NCBI RefSeq assembly: GCF_004421185.1 | Contig: NZ_LXQB01000013.1 | Coordinates: forward strand, 1-47,928 | DNA length: 47,928 nt | Source: Methylacidiphilum sp. Yel | GTDB taxonomy: Bacteria > Verrucomicrobiota > Verrucomicrobiia > Methylacidiphilales > Methylacidiphilaceae | Direction: 5' to 3' | Shown: piece by piece, positions 8,478 to 17,165 of the stretch | Layout of the letters: each line of letters begins with the position of its first letter | How positions within the stretch are numbered: position 1 is the stretch's first letter | Program-made: the position numbers and the translations under genes | The notes under the pieces: model-generated | Databases searched by the model: none | The model's input: only the letters and a program-made list of their open reading frames with translations | What the model was told of the DNA's origin: nothing

Positions 8478-10424
8478 TCAATGTATCCAAAGGAAATGTG
8501 GGAGACCAGAGAGAGAAGGAACGACAAGGATTTCTGGGGAAAAACCTGCGGCACGCAGAATATCTTTTCTAGTTAGTTTTAAGGGTAAACTCTCCTGTAG
8601 AGAGGAAAAGCCAACGGATTTTTTGTCTCTTATTGTGTCGCGAACAATTTCGTAGCAGGTTTGTTGGAGCTCCTCTTCATACGATGGGTTGATCAAAGGA
8701 TCTTGTTTGGAAATCAAATAGCGGGCTAAAGTTTCCATTTTTTCTTTTATGCCGGATTGTTCAAAAAGAGTGTCTTGGTAGGCAGTAATGAAAAGAAGAT
8801 AAAGGGCAGAGATTTCAGTGAACTGTTCGAAAGCAACTAGGTGGAATTGAACGGGTAGGTCTTTTGCTTGTTTAAGCTTTGAATGGAAGGTAGGAGGGAT
8901 CGTGGGAGGGAGGAAACAAATTAAAGAGAGGTTAGAGTCGATCTTCTTTTTATTTACTTCAGAGAGGAATGCTTCAGTCAAAAAATAAGGAAAAGGCTCA
9001 AGACTAAGCCAGTAAAGATGCGAGTGGACAGTCCAACAGAGATCAAAATAGGGCTGTTCTAGATTGGCAACTGTTATCCAGGAGATGGTTCTGGCTGCAG
9101 TTGTCAAGAACCAGATCATAGGCGCTTGGAAAGGGAGCAGTCGTGGATTTAATTCTATAGCCAGTTTAGCTTCGAGCAGAACTGTCTCGAAAAAAGGCAT
9201 TGCGGAGATTTGTGGATTTTTTAATTGAGATAAAATTTTGTTGTAACCGAATTCAAAGAATGCATGAAAGGCTGTTGCCCCTTCGTAATTCCGATATAGC
9301 TGTTCTATGGCCATTTTTTTCTCCTTTTTTAACCCTTTTATCATGGTCAACCTTGAGCATCCCACGGCCACAAGATCTTCTTTGGTAGGAGCTTCCATAC
9401 GGACTGTAAGTAAATGAGGACAAATTTGACTACTAGTTTGGAGAGCCTTTAGAAGAGGTTCAGTCCCAACAATCAATAGGAATCTGTTGGGAAAGGAAAG
9501 AAGTTCTGAAAGAAAGCAAAGAAATCTATCGAGCCAAGATTCGCTACTGAGGAGAGGGTCCCAATGATCGAAAACAACAAGAAAGGGTCGGACCTTTGAA
9601 GAAAGGTAAAATAAATCTTTAATTTTTAATTTTGCCTCTTCTTCTTTGTCTATCTGTAAAGGTTTAGAGGGGATATCAATAAAGGAAGGTTCGGGACTTA
9701 CGAAAGGCTCTCCAAAAAACCAATTTTTGCACATTTCCGTTATTCGTCTATCTTGTCTAAGGACAGAAAACCCATAGATGACTTTGATCCAATCTCTTGG
9801 GTCGTTAGCGAAAGCTCCCCATCTGGTCAGTTCTTTCTCCAAAAGGGGAAGGACAAAAGGAAAGTCTCTTTTCAGCCATTCCACCCATTCTGGAACGACT
9901 TCTTCGGGGAGAAGCGAGGTCGGATTTTTTTTTAAAAAAACAATAGCAGAACGAATTTTCCTGTATAAACTTTTATTCTTTTGGGCGGCTTCATTTACTA
10001 GCTCAAGAAGAATGCCATAGGTAAGAACATCGAGTTGATTTGCTTGGCCGGGCCAGCATCCTGTAGAGCCAGATTTTTCAGGGAAAAGTAGCTCATTGTA
10101 AATACATTGCCGAAGGTATTGAAAAAAACCGAATGGAGAGAAAAGGGGAGGAATCGAAACAAGAAAAAAGTTTGGCGAAAAATACTGGAATAATCTTCCT
10201 ACTAGATGGCTTTTCCCAACCCCACTAGTTGTCGAATAGAAAACAATGATTTTTTTCTCTACCTCTTTCTTTCGGCTTGAAAAAAGGTTAACGATTTGAG
10301 TAAAACTCTCTTTCCCAATCCCTTTTACTGTTGGGGATATTTTTCTTGGATCATAACTGTGCGATCCAAAAAAAATATTCCAATCAAGATTGTTTTCTTT
10401 TTTATTATTAAAAAAACCGATCAT
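8478..10424 (-). CDS. P-loop ATPase of unknown role
   Basis: The protein (648 aa) carries a clear Walker A motif STTSGVGKSHL (GKS at residues 70-72) and a probable Walker B strand FLVVFDHWD (281-289), followed by FLLIVGTEP, which fits a sensor-1 strand of an AAA+ or STAND-like fold. No signal peptide or membrane segment is evident, and no nuclease, TPR or HTH domain is recognisable in the long C-terminal half. I cannot assign a family beyond P-loop NTPase. Its last codons fall within a few bases of the right end of the ISC insertion, so the natural C-terminus may have been changed or lost. It has no operon partner: citrate synthase lies 391 bases upstream on the same strand. The ATG at 10424 lacks a good Shine-Dalgarno site. 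Confidence 0.7.
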   Translation of the reverse strand: MIGFFNNKKENNLDWNIFFGSHSYDPRKISPTVKGIGKESFTQIVNLFSSRKKEVEKKIIVFYSTTSGVGKSHLVGRLFQYFSPNFFLVSIPPLFSPFGFFQYLRQCIYNELLFPEKSGSTGCWPGQANQLDVLTYGILLELVNEAAQKNKSLYRKIRSAIVFLKKNPTSLLPEEVVPEWVEWLKRDFPFVLPLLEKELTRWGAFANDPRDWIKVIYGFSVLRQDRRITEMCKNWFFGEPFVSPEPSFIDIPSKPLQIDKEEEAKLKIKDLFYLSSKVRPFLVVFDHWDPLLSSESWLDRFLCFLSELLSFPNRFLLIVGTEPLLKALQTSSQICPHLLTVRMEAPTKEDLVAVGCSRLTMIKGLKKEKKMAIEQLYRNYEGATAFHAFFEFGYNKILSQLKNPQISAMPFFETVLLEAKLAIELNPRLLPFQAPMIWFLTTAARTISWITVANLEQPYFDLCWTVHSHLYWLSLEPFPYFLTEAFLSEVNKKKIDSNLSLICFLPPTIPPTFHSKLKQAKDLPVQFHLVAFEQFTEISALYLLFITAYQDTLFEQSGIKEKMETLARYLISKQDPLINPSYEEELQQTCYEIVRDTIRDKKSVGFSSLQESLPLKLTRKDILRAAGFSPEILVVPSLSGLPHFLWIH

Positions 10425-10815
10425 TTTTCATTTAGCTAAGCATTAGAGGCTTTTTCTGGATATTTTATAGAAGAAAGAAAAGAATAGTTTCCTATTTTTT
10501 ATAAATTTGCTCTTCTAGAAAGAAGAGTGACAATAGAGAGCTTTTTTTCATCACCCACTGCATCCCACTCAGAACATCCGTAGGCCCAGACTCTTGCCTA
10601 TCTTTAGGCCTGACCACATAGGGAGAAGACCAACAGGCAGCTTTATTAACTAATATTGCTCACCTTGTTTTCTAGTTGCCACTGAATCCCTTCAAGGCAT
10701 ACTTCAGGCACCGATCAAAGAGGTCGCATCGCATACGCTTTTATCTTTAGGCATGCGAGTGTTAAACTTAGACCTTTTGTTTCTTTTGAAAACTTGAACT
10801 ATACACTCTCAAGAT
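10425..10815. other. Non-coding stretch upstream of the ATPase
   Basis: No open frame of coding quality was found. It has small palindromes, including GCCTATCTTTAGGC (about 10596-10609) and a TTTAGGCATGCGAG segment (10746-10759) that recalls the IS200/IS605 end hairpins at the window edges. It may hold an old element remnant, but the similarity is short. The ATPase promoter and the citrate synthase 3' flank must lie here. I found no T-tract terminator. Confidence 0.35.
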
Positions 10816-11940
10816 TCAATTTCTTTCTTCAATGGGTATAAATGGCTTGGGAAGAGGACCGACATATTCGGCAATGGGTCTAATCAGCCGGTTATTAGCC
10901 CTTTGTTCAAAAATATGGGCACACCATCCAGAAGTTCTAGAAATCACAAAAAGAGGGGTAAAAAGAAAAGTAGGGATTCCAAGAAAATGATAAGTAAGAG
11001 CACTGTAGAAATCTACATTGGGGTACAGATGCTTTTCCCTGAACATGACTTCTTCAATTCTTTCTGCAATGGAAAAGAGGTTTTTCTTTGAGGGCTCATC
11101 GGAAAGCTTTTTAGCCCATTCTTTTATAATATCCGACCGAGGATCACCATATTTATAGACTCGATGTCCAAAGCCCATGATTTTCTCTTTTTTGGTAAGC
11201 ATGGATTTTATGCCAGCCTCGGCCTCCTCCGCTGATTGAAACTGACTGATTTGTTCCATGGCTGCTTCATCTGCTCCTCCATGCAACGGACCTCTTAAAG
11301 CACAGATTCCTCCAGTAATAGCAGAATAAAAGTCCGAAAGAGTCGAAGTAATCACTCTACAGGTAAAAGTCGAAGCATTGAATTCATGCTCGGCATGAAG
11401 GATTAGGGCGACATCCAGGGCGCGTATTTGAGAGGGACTAGCAGGATGACCATATAAAAGGTGCAAAATGTGAGCGGCTATTGTTTTTTCGCTTTCTGAG
11501 GAAGTCTCAATAGAGCCTTTGCCCATATGATATTGATACCAGAACAGTAGCATGGAAGGCATGATTGCCAGTAGCCTTTTAGCAATAGTCAGCTGAAGGT
11601 TGCTACTCTTTTCAGGTTCAAGGGTTCCAAGCATTGAACAGCCCGTCCGCAACACATCCATGGGATTGGTGTCTTTGGGGATGAGTTTTAAAACGGTTTG
11701 AAGTTCAGGGGGAAGAGAACGCAAGGAGATTAGCTGATCAATGAATTCGTTAAGCTGTGTTAAGGTGGGTAATTCTCCATGGAGTAAAAGAAAGATGACT
11801 TCTTCAAAGGTTGCCTTTTTTGCTAAATCATGAATGGAATATCCTCTATAAGTCAAGTCCAGTCCTTCTTTTCCTACGGTGCTAATAGAAGTTTTTCCTG
11901 CTACGATCCCTTCTAGTCCTGCTTTTGTTGCTTCAGTCAT
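10816..11940 (-). CDS. gltA: Citrate synthase (type II / short form)
   Basis: The enzyme condenses acetyl-CoA with oxaloacetate to citrate, entering the citrate cycle in the cytosol. The 374-aa length fits the shorter citrate/2-methylcitrate synthase group found in archaea and Gram-positives (about 370-385 aa), not the 430-aa NADH-regulated enterobacterial form. The N-terminus has GLEGIVAGKTSIS and LTYRGYSIHDLA. Active-site residues are H220 (GPLHGGADE), H259 (GFGHRVYKYGDPRSD) and D310 (PNVDFYSALTY). The arginine-containing ISRTSGWCAHIFEQ block is present near 334-346. The close 2-methylcitrate synthases cannot be excluded by sequence, but there is no prpB or prpD nearby. Monocistronic. Confidence 0.93.
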   Translation of the reverse strand: MTEATKAGLEGIVAGKTSISTVGKEGLDLTYRGYSIHDLAKKATFEEVIFLLLHGELPTLTQLNEFIDQLISLRSLPPELQTVLKLIPKDTNPMDVLRTGCSMLGTLEPEKSSNLQLTIAKRLLAIMPSMLLFWYQYHMGKGSIETSSESEKTIAAHILHLLYGHPASPSQIRALDVALILHAEHEFNASTFTCRVITSTLSDFYSAITGGICALRGPLHGGADEAAMEQISQFQSAEEAEAGIKSMLTKKEKIMGFGHRVYKYGDPRSDIIKEWAKKLSDEPSKKNLFSIAERIEEVMFREKHLYPNVDFYSALTYHFLGIPTFLFTPLFVISRTSGWCAHIFEQRANNRLIRPIAEYVGPLPKPFIPIEERN

Positions 11941-12141
11941 AAATTTAGTCCTTTCTAATAAGCTTTTTGTTTATTAAATAAATGTATTGTTCTGTCTCAT
12001 CGTTGATGAAAGGATGAATTTTTTAAGTATAAAACAAATGCAATGCGAATATTGTTCTTATTATAAAGTTATTCTTATTTCAAAGATTCAAAGAATAAGT
12101 TGATGATGTATCTTAAAAATGCTAAATAAAAGGATTTGTCA

Positions 12142-12921
12142 ATGAATAGAAGATTTTTTATCAAAAAAGTTTTTTTCTCATTCTTTGGTTTTAGCATTGG
12201 ATATTCTCTTAGGGATGTTTTTCCTCTGCAAAAGCCAATTGTCAACTCTCATGCGACTGCTCCAGCTCCAAGCCCTTCAAAAAACCCACTAGATATCGAA
12301 GTCCCCTTTGTTCATAGCGGTCCTGGTTTTGGCAGAAGGATTGCAATAACTTTTGATGATGGGCCTGTTCCCTATACCACTGAAATGGTTTTGCGCGCTT
12401 TAGAAAGCAGGAAAATCCCTGCAACTTTTTTCATGCTTGGAGAGCATGTGAAGGCTTATCCTTCTTTAGCTAGAGAAGTGCTTGCAGCGGGACATGAGAT
12501 TGGCAATCATACCTTCAATCATCCCCAACTTTCTAAGCTGTCCGATGCTCAAGTAGAAGACCAGATCCGACTTACTCAAGATTTGATTGTGGATGCTACA
12601 GGAACTCGTCCAGTATGGCTGAGACCTCCTTATGGATCATTCCGACGCTCTCAAGCGCATATAGCCTATAAATTTAAGCTGGGGGTGGCCCTATGGAATG
12701 TGGATACAAGAGATTGGACGAAGCCAGGGCTACAAAAAGTAATGAAGATTATTGAGGAGGAAACGAAGCCTGGTGCAATCATTCTTTTGCATGATATTCA
12801 TAAAGAAACCGCACAAATGACAGGGCAAATACTCGATTTTCTTCTGGAAAAAGAATATGAATTTTCGACCATTTCTGGATTTATTGGGAATCCCTATGCG
12901 CCTGTTCGAGTTCCTTCCTGA
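12142..12921 (+). CDS. Polysaccharide deacetylase (NodB family), exported
   Basis: It probably removes N-acetyl groups from peptidoglycan or another N-acetylglucosamine polymer outside the cytoplasm. The N-terminus, MNRRFFIKKVFFSFFGFSIG, has a twin-arginine-like RRFFIKK followed by a hydrophobic stretch. The NodB motifs are all present: TFDDGP (motif 1), HTFNHP (motif 2, metal histidines), RPPYGSFR (motif 3), DTRDW (motif 4) and LLHD (motif 5). The ATG at 12142 was chosen because AGGA (12131-12134) stands seven bases before it; a TTG six bases upstream would overlap that site. The product is 259 aa. Monocistronic, followed by tRNA-Phe. Confidence 0.9.
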   Translation: MNRRFFIKKVFFSFFGFSIGYSLRDVFPLQKPIVNSHATAPAPSPSKNPLDIEVPFVHSGPGFGRRIAITFDDGPVPYTTEMVLRALESRKIPATFFMLGEHVKAYPSLAREVLAAGHEIGNHTFNHPQLSKLSDAQVEDQIRLTQDLIVDATGTRPVWLRPPYGSFRRSQAHIAYKFKLGVALWNVDTRDWTKPGLQKVMKIIEEETKPGAIILLHDIHKETAQMTGQILDFLLEKEYEFSTISGFIGNPYAPVRVPS

Positions 12922-12989
12922 AAATATCCTTTGGAGTTGACTTTGGCTGCTTTTGCTTTTTTAATCATATAACTGTTTTTTTTCTTTCT

Positions 12990-13062
<73 letters not shown>

Positions 13063-13084
13063 TAGGGTTAGTGAGACTTTTTTT

Positions 13085-13603
13085 TCAAAAAGATTGGGTC
13101 GTCTTGGCTAAAAAAAGATAAGTGGCTCGATAGGATATTTTCGAACATTGATTCTTTTTAGAAGGTGCTTTTTTAGGTGGGAGACCTCCTAGGGTAGCAA
13201 CCCGAATGACATACTGGACATTACTTAAAAGACCTTTGCCTTCGTGAGATTTAACTTTTAGAAGCAGCCAGGGAATAGCAGTCTTTTGTTCCACCTTTGC
13301 TATGGGAGGAAGCATAGTGGTTATTTTACTCCCATCGTTTAGCTCCCAACTTGGCCCAGAATAATGCTTGCCTATTTGTTTCCCTGATTTATCAAACAGT
13401 AAGGCTTTTGGAGCTGTCAATTTCCATTCAAAGCTGCTTTTTTTCCCAATTTGAGGCTGACTGGAATAGATCTGAACCCCTTTTGCCTCGGCTACCAAAA
13501 CAACCATCGTATGGGAAGGAAGCACAAGCCCAGAGTTTTTTTGTGCGAATAAAAGGGAAAATTGGAATAAAAAGAAAAAAGTTGTAAATAAAAAATTCTT
13601 CAT
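13085..13603 (-). CDS. Secreted DUF3455-family protein
   Basis: The protein (172 aa) has a signal peptide (residues about 1-20, ending LLFAQ). The mature part matches the DUF3455 pattern: a strand with GVQIYSSQP, then FEWKLTAPKALLFDKSGKQ, GKHYSGPSWELNDGSK, AIPWLLLKVKSHEGKGLL and VQYVIRVATLGGLPP. The usual conserved cysteine near the C-terminal third may be the C in KKNQCSK. The family is widespread, extracytoplasmic and of unknown function. The gene is convergent with the tRNA-Phe and divergent from the methyltransferase at 13658. Confidence 0.75.
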   Translation of the reverse strand: MKNFLFTTFFFLFQFSLLFAQKNSGLVLPSHTMVVLVAEAKGVQIYSSQPQIGKKSSFEWKLTAPKALLFDKSGKQIGKHYSGPSWELNDGSKITTMLPPIAKVEQKTAIPWLLLKVKSHEGKGLLSNVQYVIRVATLGGLPPKKAPSKKNQCSKISYRATYLFLAKTTQSF

Positions 13604-13657
13604 ATTGAGTTATCACAGTCATTTTTAGCAAAGAGTTTTTAATCTATTCAATAAAAA

Positions 13658-14623
13658 ATGCCGATGATACTCCCTAATATTACAAAATGCAGGATTTGTG
13701 GCTGTGAGGCTAGTCATCCTGTATATATAGCTCAAGAAACCATTATGGGTAGTTTTGAGCGCTTCGGTTATTTCAAATGTTTAGAGTGTGGCTGTTTGCA
13801 GATCGACCCTATTCCTACAGATCTAGCAAGACATTATTCAGCCAACTATCAGTCCAAAATTTTGGAATTTGGAACCTTGGCAAAAAAAAGCCTTTTTAAA
13901 AAATATCTAGCCTGGTTCCTTTTGTTTATGGGAAACAAAAAAGAAAGCTCTCTTGAGATTTTAAGAAAATTATTTCCTGGCTTTCTCTGGCAATTTAAAG
14001 AACTAGGCATCCATCAACACTCAAAAATTCTTGATTATGGTTGTGGAAAGGCTCAATTTCTCTTCAGGCTGTATAGTTGGGGATTTGAAAATCTTTATGG
14101 ATTAGATCCTTATTGGCAAGGTCCAGAAATTGAGACAAAAGGAATGGTCATAAAAAAAGGGGATTATTCTCAACTAAGGGACCAATTTGATCTAATCGTT
14201 TTAAACCACGTGATAGAGCATCTGGAAAAGCCTCTTGATGTTTTAAAAATTCTAAGAGATCATCTCAAGGAAAATGGGGTGATCTTAGTTAACACTCCCC
14301 TTGTGGATAGTTACGGATGGAGAAAGTTTGGAAATGCTTGGGCGATGTGGGACCCGCCTCGACACCTTCATATATTTAGTGTCAAATCGATGGCGTTGGC
14401 TGCTAAAAAATGTGGATTGAAAGTTGAAAAAGTTAAATACGATTCTGGTAAAAATCTTTGGACGACATCCCAACTCTTTTCTATGAATCCCGAATCGCAA
14501 TCTGGCTTGGCTATTTCCCAAAAAGAATTGACAAAACGACAAAAGCCTATGAACAAATTTTTAAGGATGATTGAAGCGATAGGGGATAGTGATATGGCTT
14601 CTTTTTATTTACGAATCAACTGA
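13658..14623 (+). CDS. SAM-dependent methyltransferase with N-terminal zinc ribbon
   Basis: The protein (321 aa) begins with a four-cysteine knuckle pair (CRICGC near residue 11 and CLECGC near residue 44), then a class I Rossmann methyltransferase domain of the Methyltransf_23 type. Motif I is ILDYGCGKAQFLF (about 124-136), motif II is near GLDPYW, and the post-I strand is FDLIVLNHVIEHLEKP. The PPRHLHIFS segment is common to methyltransferases of surface-polysaccharide clusters. The substrate is unknown. It sits seven bases before a TTG-initiated reading of folK and may be co-transcribed with folK-panB. Confidence 0.75.
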   Translation: MPMILPNITKCRICGCEASHPVYIAQETIMGSFERFGYFKCLECGCLQIDPIPTDLARHYSANYQSKILEFGTLAKKSLFKKYLAWFLLFMGNKKESSLEILRKLFPGFLWQFKELGIHQHSKILDYGCGKAQFLFRLYSWGFENLYGLDPYWQGPEIETKGMVIKKGDYSQLRDQFDLIVLNHVIEHLEKPLDVLKILRDHLKENGVILVNTPLVDSYGWRKFGNAWAMWDPPRHLHIFSVKSMALAAKKCGLKVEKVKYDSGKNLWTTSQLFSMNPESQSGLAISQKELTKRQKPMNKFLRMIEAIGDSDMASFYLRIN

Positions 14624-14674
14624 ATAGACTTGCCGTTATATTACAATACCGATTCAAAACCGTTATTTTTTTCT

Positions 14675-15178
14675 ATGAAAGTAGGCATAGGAGTGGGGAC
14701 CAATCAGGGGAAAAGAGAAGAGCAAATCAGAGAAGCTTTAGCCTTTTTAAAACGATTAACCGAAGGAGAACATTTTCTTTGCTCTTCTATTTGGGAAACT
14801 GAGCCAGTGGATTGTCCCATAGGCTCGCAATGTTTTCTGAATTGTGTTGTCGAAATTGACACCTCTCTCTCTTCCCGAAGCTTATTACAACGTCTTCAAG
14901 ATTTTGAACTTTCTCAAGGCAGATTGCCTCTCTTCGAACGAGAAAAAAATGGGCCTCGGCCGATAGATTTGGATATTTTATATTATGGTTCCAACATTAT
15001 CGTTGAACCTGATCTTCTCATTCCTCATCCGCGGATCAGTCAAAGGCGTTTTGTTCTAGGGCCCCTGGCCGAAATTCGACCAGAACTCATCCTTCCAGGA
15101 TACTCAAAAACCATTAAAAGCCTTCTTCATGAACTCGATAAAAATAACAGCAGATTGGATAAGACACCGGAAAAATAG
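14675..15178 (+). CDS. folK: HPPK, folate pyrophosphokinase
   Basis: FolK transfers pyrophosphate from ATP to 6-hydroxymethyl-7,8-dihydropterin in folate synthesis. Recognised motifs are GIGVGTNQGKREEQI at the start, SSIWETEPVDCP, FLNCVVEIDT, LQRLQDFELSQGR, the signature GPRPIDLDILYYG (Mg/ATP-binding aspartates) and IPHPRISQRRFVLGPLAEI. The frame is open back to a TTG at 14630, but family members begin directly with the first beta strand, so the ATG at 14675 is preferred (167 aa). No good Shine-Dalgarno site supports either start. The 3' end overlaps panB by 50 bases in another frame. Confidence 0.92.
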   Translation: MKVGIGVGTNQGKREEQIREALAFLKRLTEGEHFLCSSIWETEPVDCPIGSQCFLNCVVEIDTSLSSRSLLQRLQDFELSQGRLPLFEREKNGPRPIDLDILYYGSNIIVEPDLLIPHPRISQRRFVLGPLAEIRPELILPGYSKTIKSLLHELDKNNSRLDKTPEK

Positions 15179-15902
15179 TGGTGAAAAGATTGCGGCAATG
15201 ACTGTTGTCGATTATCCAACAGCGAAAATCCTTGACGAAGCGGGTTTGCCACTACTGTTGGTCGGAGATTCTCTGGGAATGGTGGTATTAGGTTATGAAG
15301 ATACGACAAAAGTTAGCTTGGATGATATGCTTCATCATGTTCGAGCGGTTGCTCGGGCAAAAGTCAAAGCTTTAGTTGTTGCCGATATGCCTTATGGCTG
15401 GAATCGTAACCCTCAGCAGGCCCTTTATTGTGCCCAAAGACTTTGTGATGCGGGAGCAGAAGCAGTGAAAGTGGAAGGTGGAACGGAAATTGCAGCTTCT
15501 ATAGAAATGATTCTTGCTAAAGGCATTCAGGTGATGGGACATATTGGATTGATGCCTCAATTCTTGGGAGAAACGCCAAGGTATAAAAAGCAGGGATTAA
15601 GGGAAGAGGAAAAAAAGAAGATTATTGATGATGCACTTTTTTTAAGCAAGGCAGGTGTCTTTTCTATTGTGCTTGAGGCTGTAGAAGATCAGCTGGCAGA
15701 AGAAATAACCAAAAGAGTGGATGTTCCAACAATTGGAATTGGCTCAGGCAAATTTTGCGATGGGCAGATCCTTGTTTTCCATGATCTTATGGGACTTTTC
15801 CCATGGTTTCGGCCAAAATTTGTTCAACCAAAATTAAACTTAGCTTTGCTCATCAAAGAAGCAGCAACGGCTTATAAAAAAGAGGTTCAAGATGCCACCT
15901 AA
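15129..15902 (+). CDS. panB: Ketopantoate hydroxymethyltransferase
   Basis: PanB makes ketopantoate from 2-oxoisovalerate and methylenetetrahydrofolate, the first committed step to pantothenate and CoA. At 257 aa it has the normal size. Motifs are KIAAMTVVDYPTAKILDEAG, LLLVGDSLGMVVLGYEDTT (metal-binding aspartate), ADMPYGW, VKVEGG, VMGHIGLMPQ and IVLEAV (catalytic glutamate region), IGIGSG, and VFHDLMGLF. Its first 50 bases lie inside the 3' end of folK, which suggests translational coupling. Both genes touch folate chemistry: folK makes the cofactor and panB uses its one-carbon form. Confidence 0.96.
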   Translation: MNSIKITADWIRHRKNSGEKIAAMTVVDYPTAKILDEAGLPLLLVGDSLGMVVLGYEDTTKVSLDDMLHHVRAVARAKVKALVVADMPYGWNRNPQQALYCAQRLCDAGAEAVKVEGGTEIAASIEMILAKGIQVMGHIGLMPQFLGETPRYKKQGLREEEKKKIIDDALFLSKAGVFSIVLEAVEDQLAEEITKRVDVPTIGIGSGKFCDGQILVFHDLMGLFPWFRPKFVQPKLNLALLIKEAATAYKKEVQDAT

Positions 15903-15906
15903 ATTA

Positions 15907-16953
15907 TTATTTAGAAGAAAATTCAGATAGAAAAGCTTGATCCGCGTTTTTTGTCCCCTGCAATAAGGCAAGTCCGTAGGCCATGCGATTGACATCTTCT
16001 AATAACCCACCAATTGGAACGGCAAGCATATGTGCCTTCCAAACCAAAGTCGTCATCTTGCCTTTTGACTCCAAAGGCCACATTTCTACTATTTCCATGC
16101 CGTTGTAGTAGATTGCACTCACATAAAATTCGAGGTTGATCTGTTGCCAGCTTTCTTGGGTTTTGAATCCGTAGCTGGTTCCAAGGGAGAGTGTGCCCAT
16201 GCCGTTAGCATCGAAAAAATTGCAGTAATAGTTTTGGGGAGGTTGCTGACTGGTCCAATTGCTGAGCAGAGAATCAAGAAGAGCTTGATAACGGGCATAA
16301 ATTTTAGGGCTTGCCTTTGCCAATTTGTCAATTTCTTCTATGGGTTTTACCGGGCTATTCCCGTTTTCATAGGGAGGAAGGTTGAGAAGTCCGGATTTTG
16401 AGTAATTAAGTAGTCTGGACTCTAAATCGTTCACAAAAAAAGCATGGAGGGCTTGTGCGGAATGTTCATCAATTTTCCCCTTAAAGTTAGAAAGCTCTGC
16501 TTGGAGTTGTTTGATTTCTTCTGTACTCAGGTTAATGGAGCTTCGGCCTGGTTTCACTCTGAATGCTTCCTGAAGCAGTTTTTTTATTGGAGCTTTCTTG
16601 ATATCGAAGGCTAAGGCATTAAATGGAAAAGCATCGGCGGTGGCATGCTCCAAATGACTAAAGACTTTCAGCGATGGGAATTTGCTTGGATCCCAGTGTA
16701 AAAAAGCATTGGAAACAGTCTGTGGATCAGTAGGCACTATGAAACAAGTTTCGATTAATATCACATGGCCTTTGCTGTTTTTATCATCAAAGTTTCCTAG
16801 AATTGTTCCTTCAGATAGACTGGCCTCTGAAATATTGGGAATAGAACTAAAAGAAGCAACTTCCTGGAAGGGAGAAGAAAAGAGGAATGTTGGCCTAAAT
16901 AGTAACCATAACAAAAGGAGCCAAAAACTTAGTTGCTTTTGAAAATTATTCAT
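15907..16953 (-). CDS. Secreted protein of unknown function
   Basis: The protein (348 aa) has a strong signal peptide (LSFWLLLLWLLFRPTFLFSS, residues about 8-27). The mature part is a mix of predicted strands and amphipathic helices with no enzymatic motif I can name. Notable segments are GHVILIETCFIVPTDPQTV, FFDANGMGTLSLGTSYGF and NGMEIVEMWPLESKGKMTTL. The strand-rich C-terminal half with paired aromatic residues could form a START-like or lipid-binding fold, but that is speculative. The gene is convergent with panB (four-base gap) and has no operon partner. Upstream (16954-17165) is AT-rich with no further gene. Confidence 0.6.
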   Translation of the reverse strand: MNNFQKQLSFWLLLLWLLFRPTFLFSSPFQEVASFSSIPNISEASLSEGTILGNFDDKNSKGHVILIETCFIVPTDPQTVSNAFLHWDPSKFPSLKVFSHLEHATADAFPFNALAFDIKKAPIKKLLQEAFRVKPGRSSINLSTEEIKQLQAELSNFKGKIDEHSAQALHAFFVNDLESRLLNYSKSGLLNLPPYENGNSPVKPIEEIDKLAKASPKIYARYQALLDSLLSNWTSQQPPQNYYCNFFDANGMGTLSLGTSYGFKTQESWQQINLEFYVSAIYYNGMEIVEMWPLESKGKMTTLVWKAHMLAVPIGGLLEDVNRMAYGLALLQGTKNADQAFLSEFSSK

Positions 16954-17165
16954 TTAAAAAAATCTTTATAGTTTATTGATTAGCAATAAATTACAAAGTT
17001 GAGAGTAAACGTATACTTCTTTTTACTCAATGAGCAAACCCTCCTACTATATGTTCTATCAAGTTTTTTCATCTTATCCAAGTAGAATGGAGGACTTTTT
17101 ATGCCTTAGAATTTTAAATCAATCCTATTATGCTTCTTCCTTTTATTCGGAAGGAAAGTTAACAC

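Noticed and set aside
8204-8554. 116-residue minus-strand frame over the iscB C-terminus
   Set aside because: The plus strand gives recognisable IscB segments; this frame has no family features.
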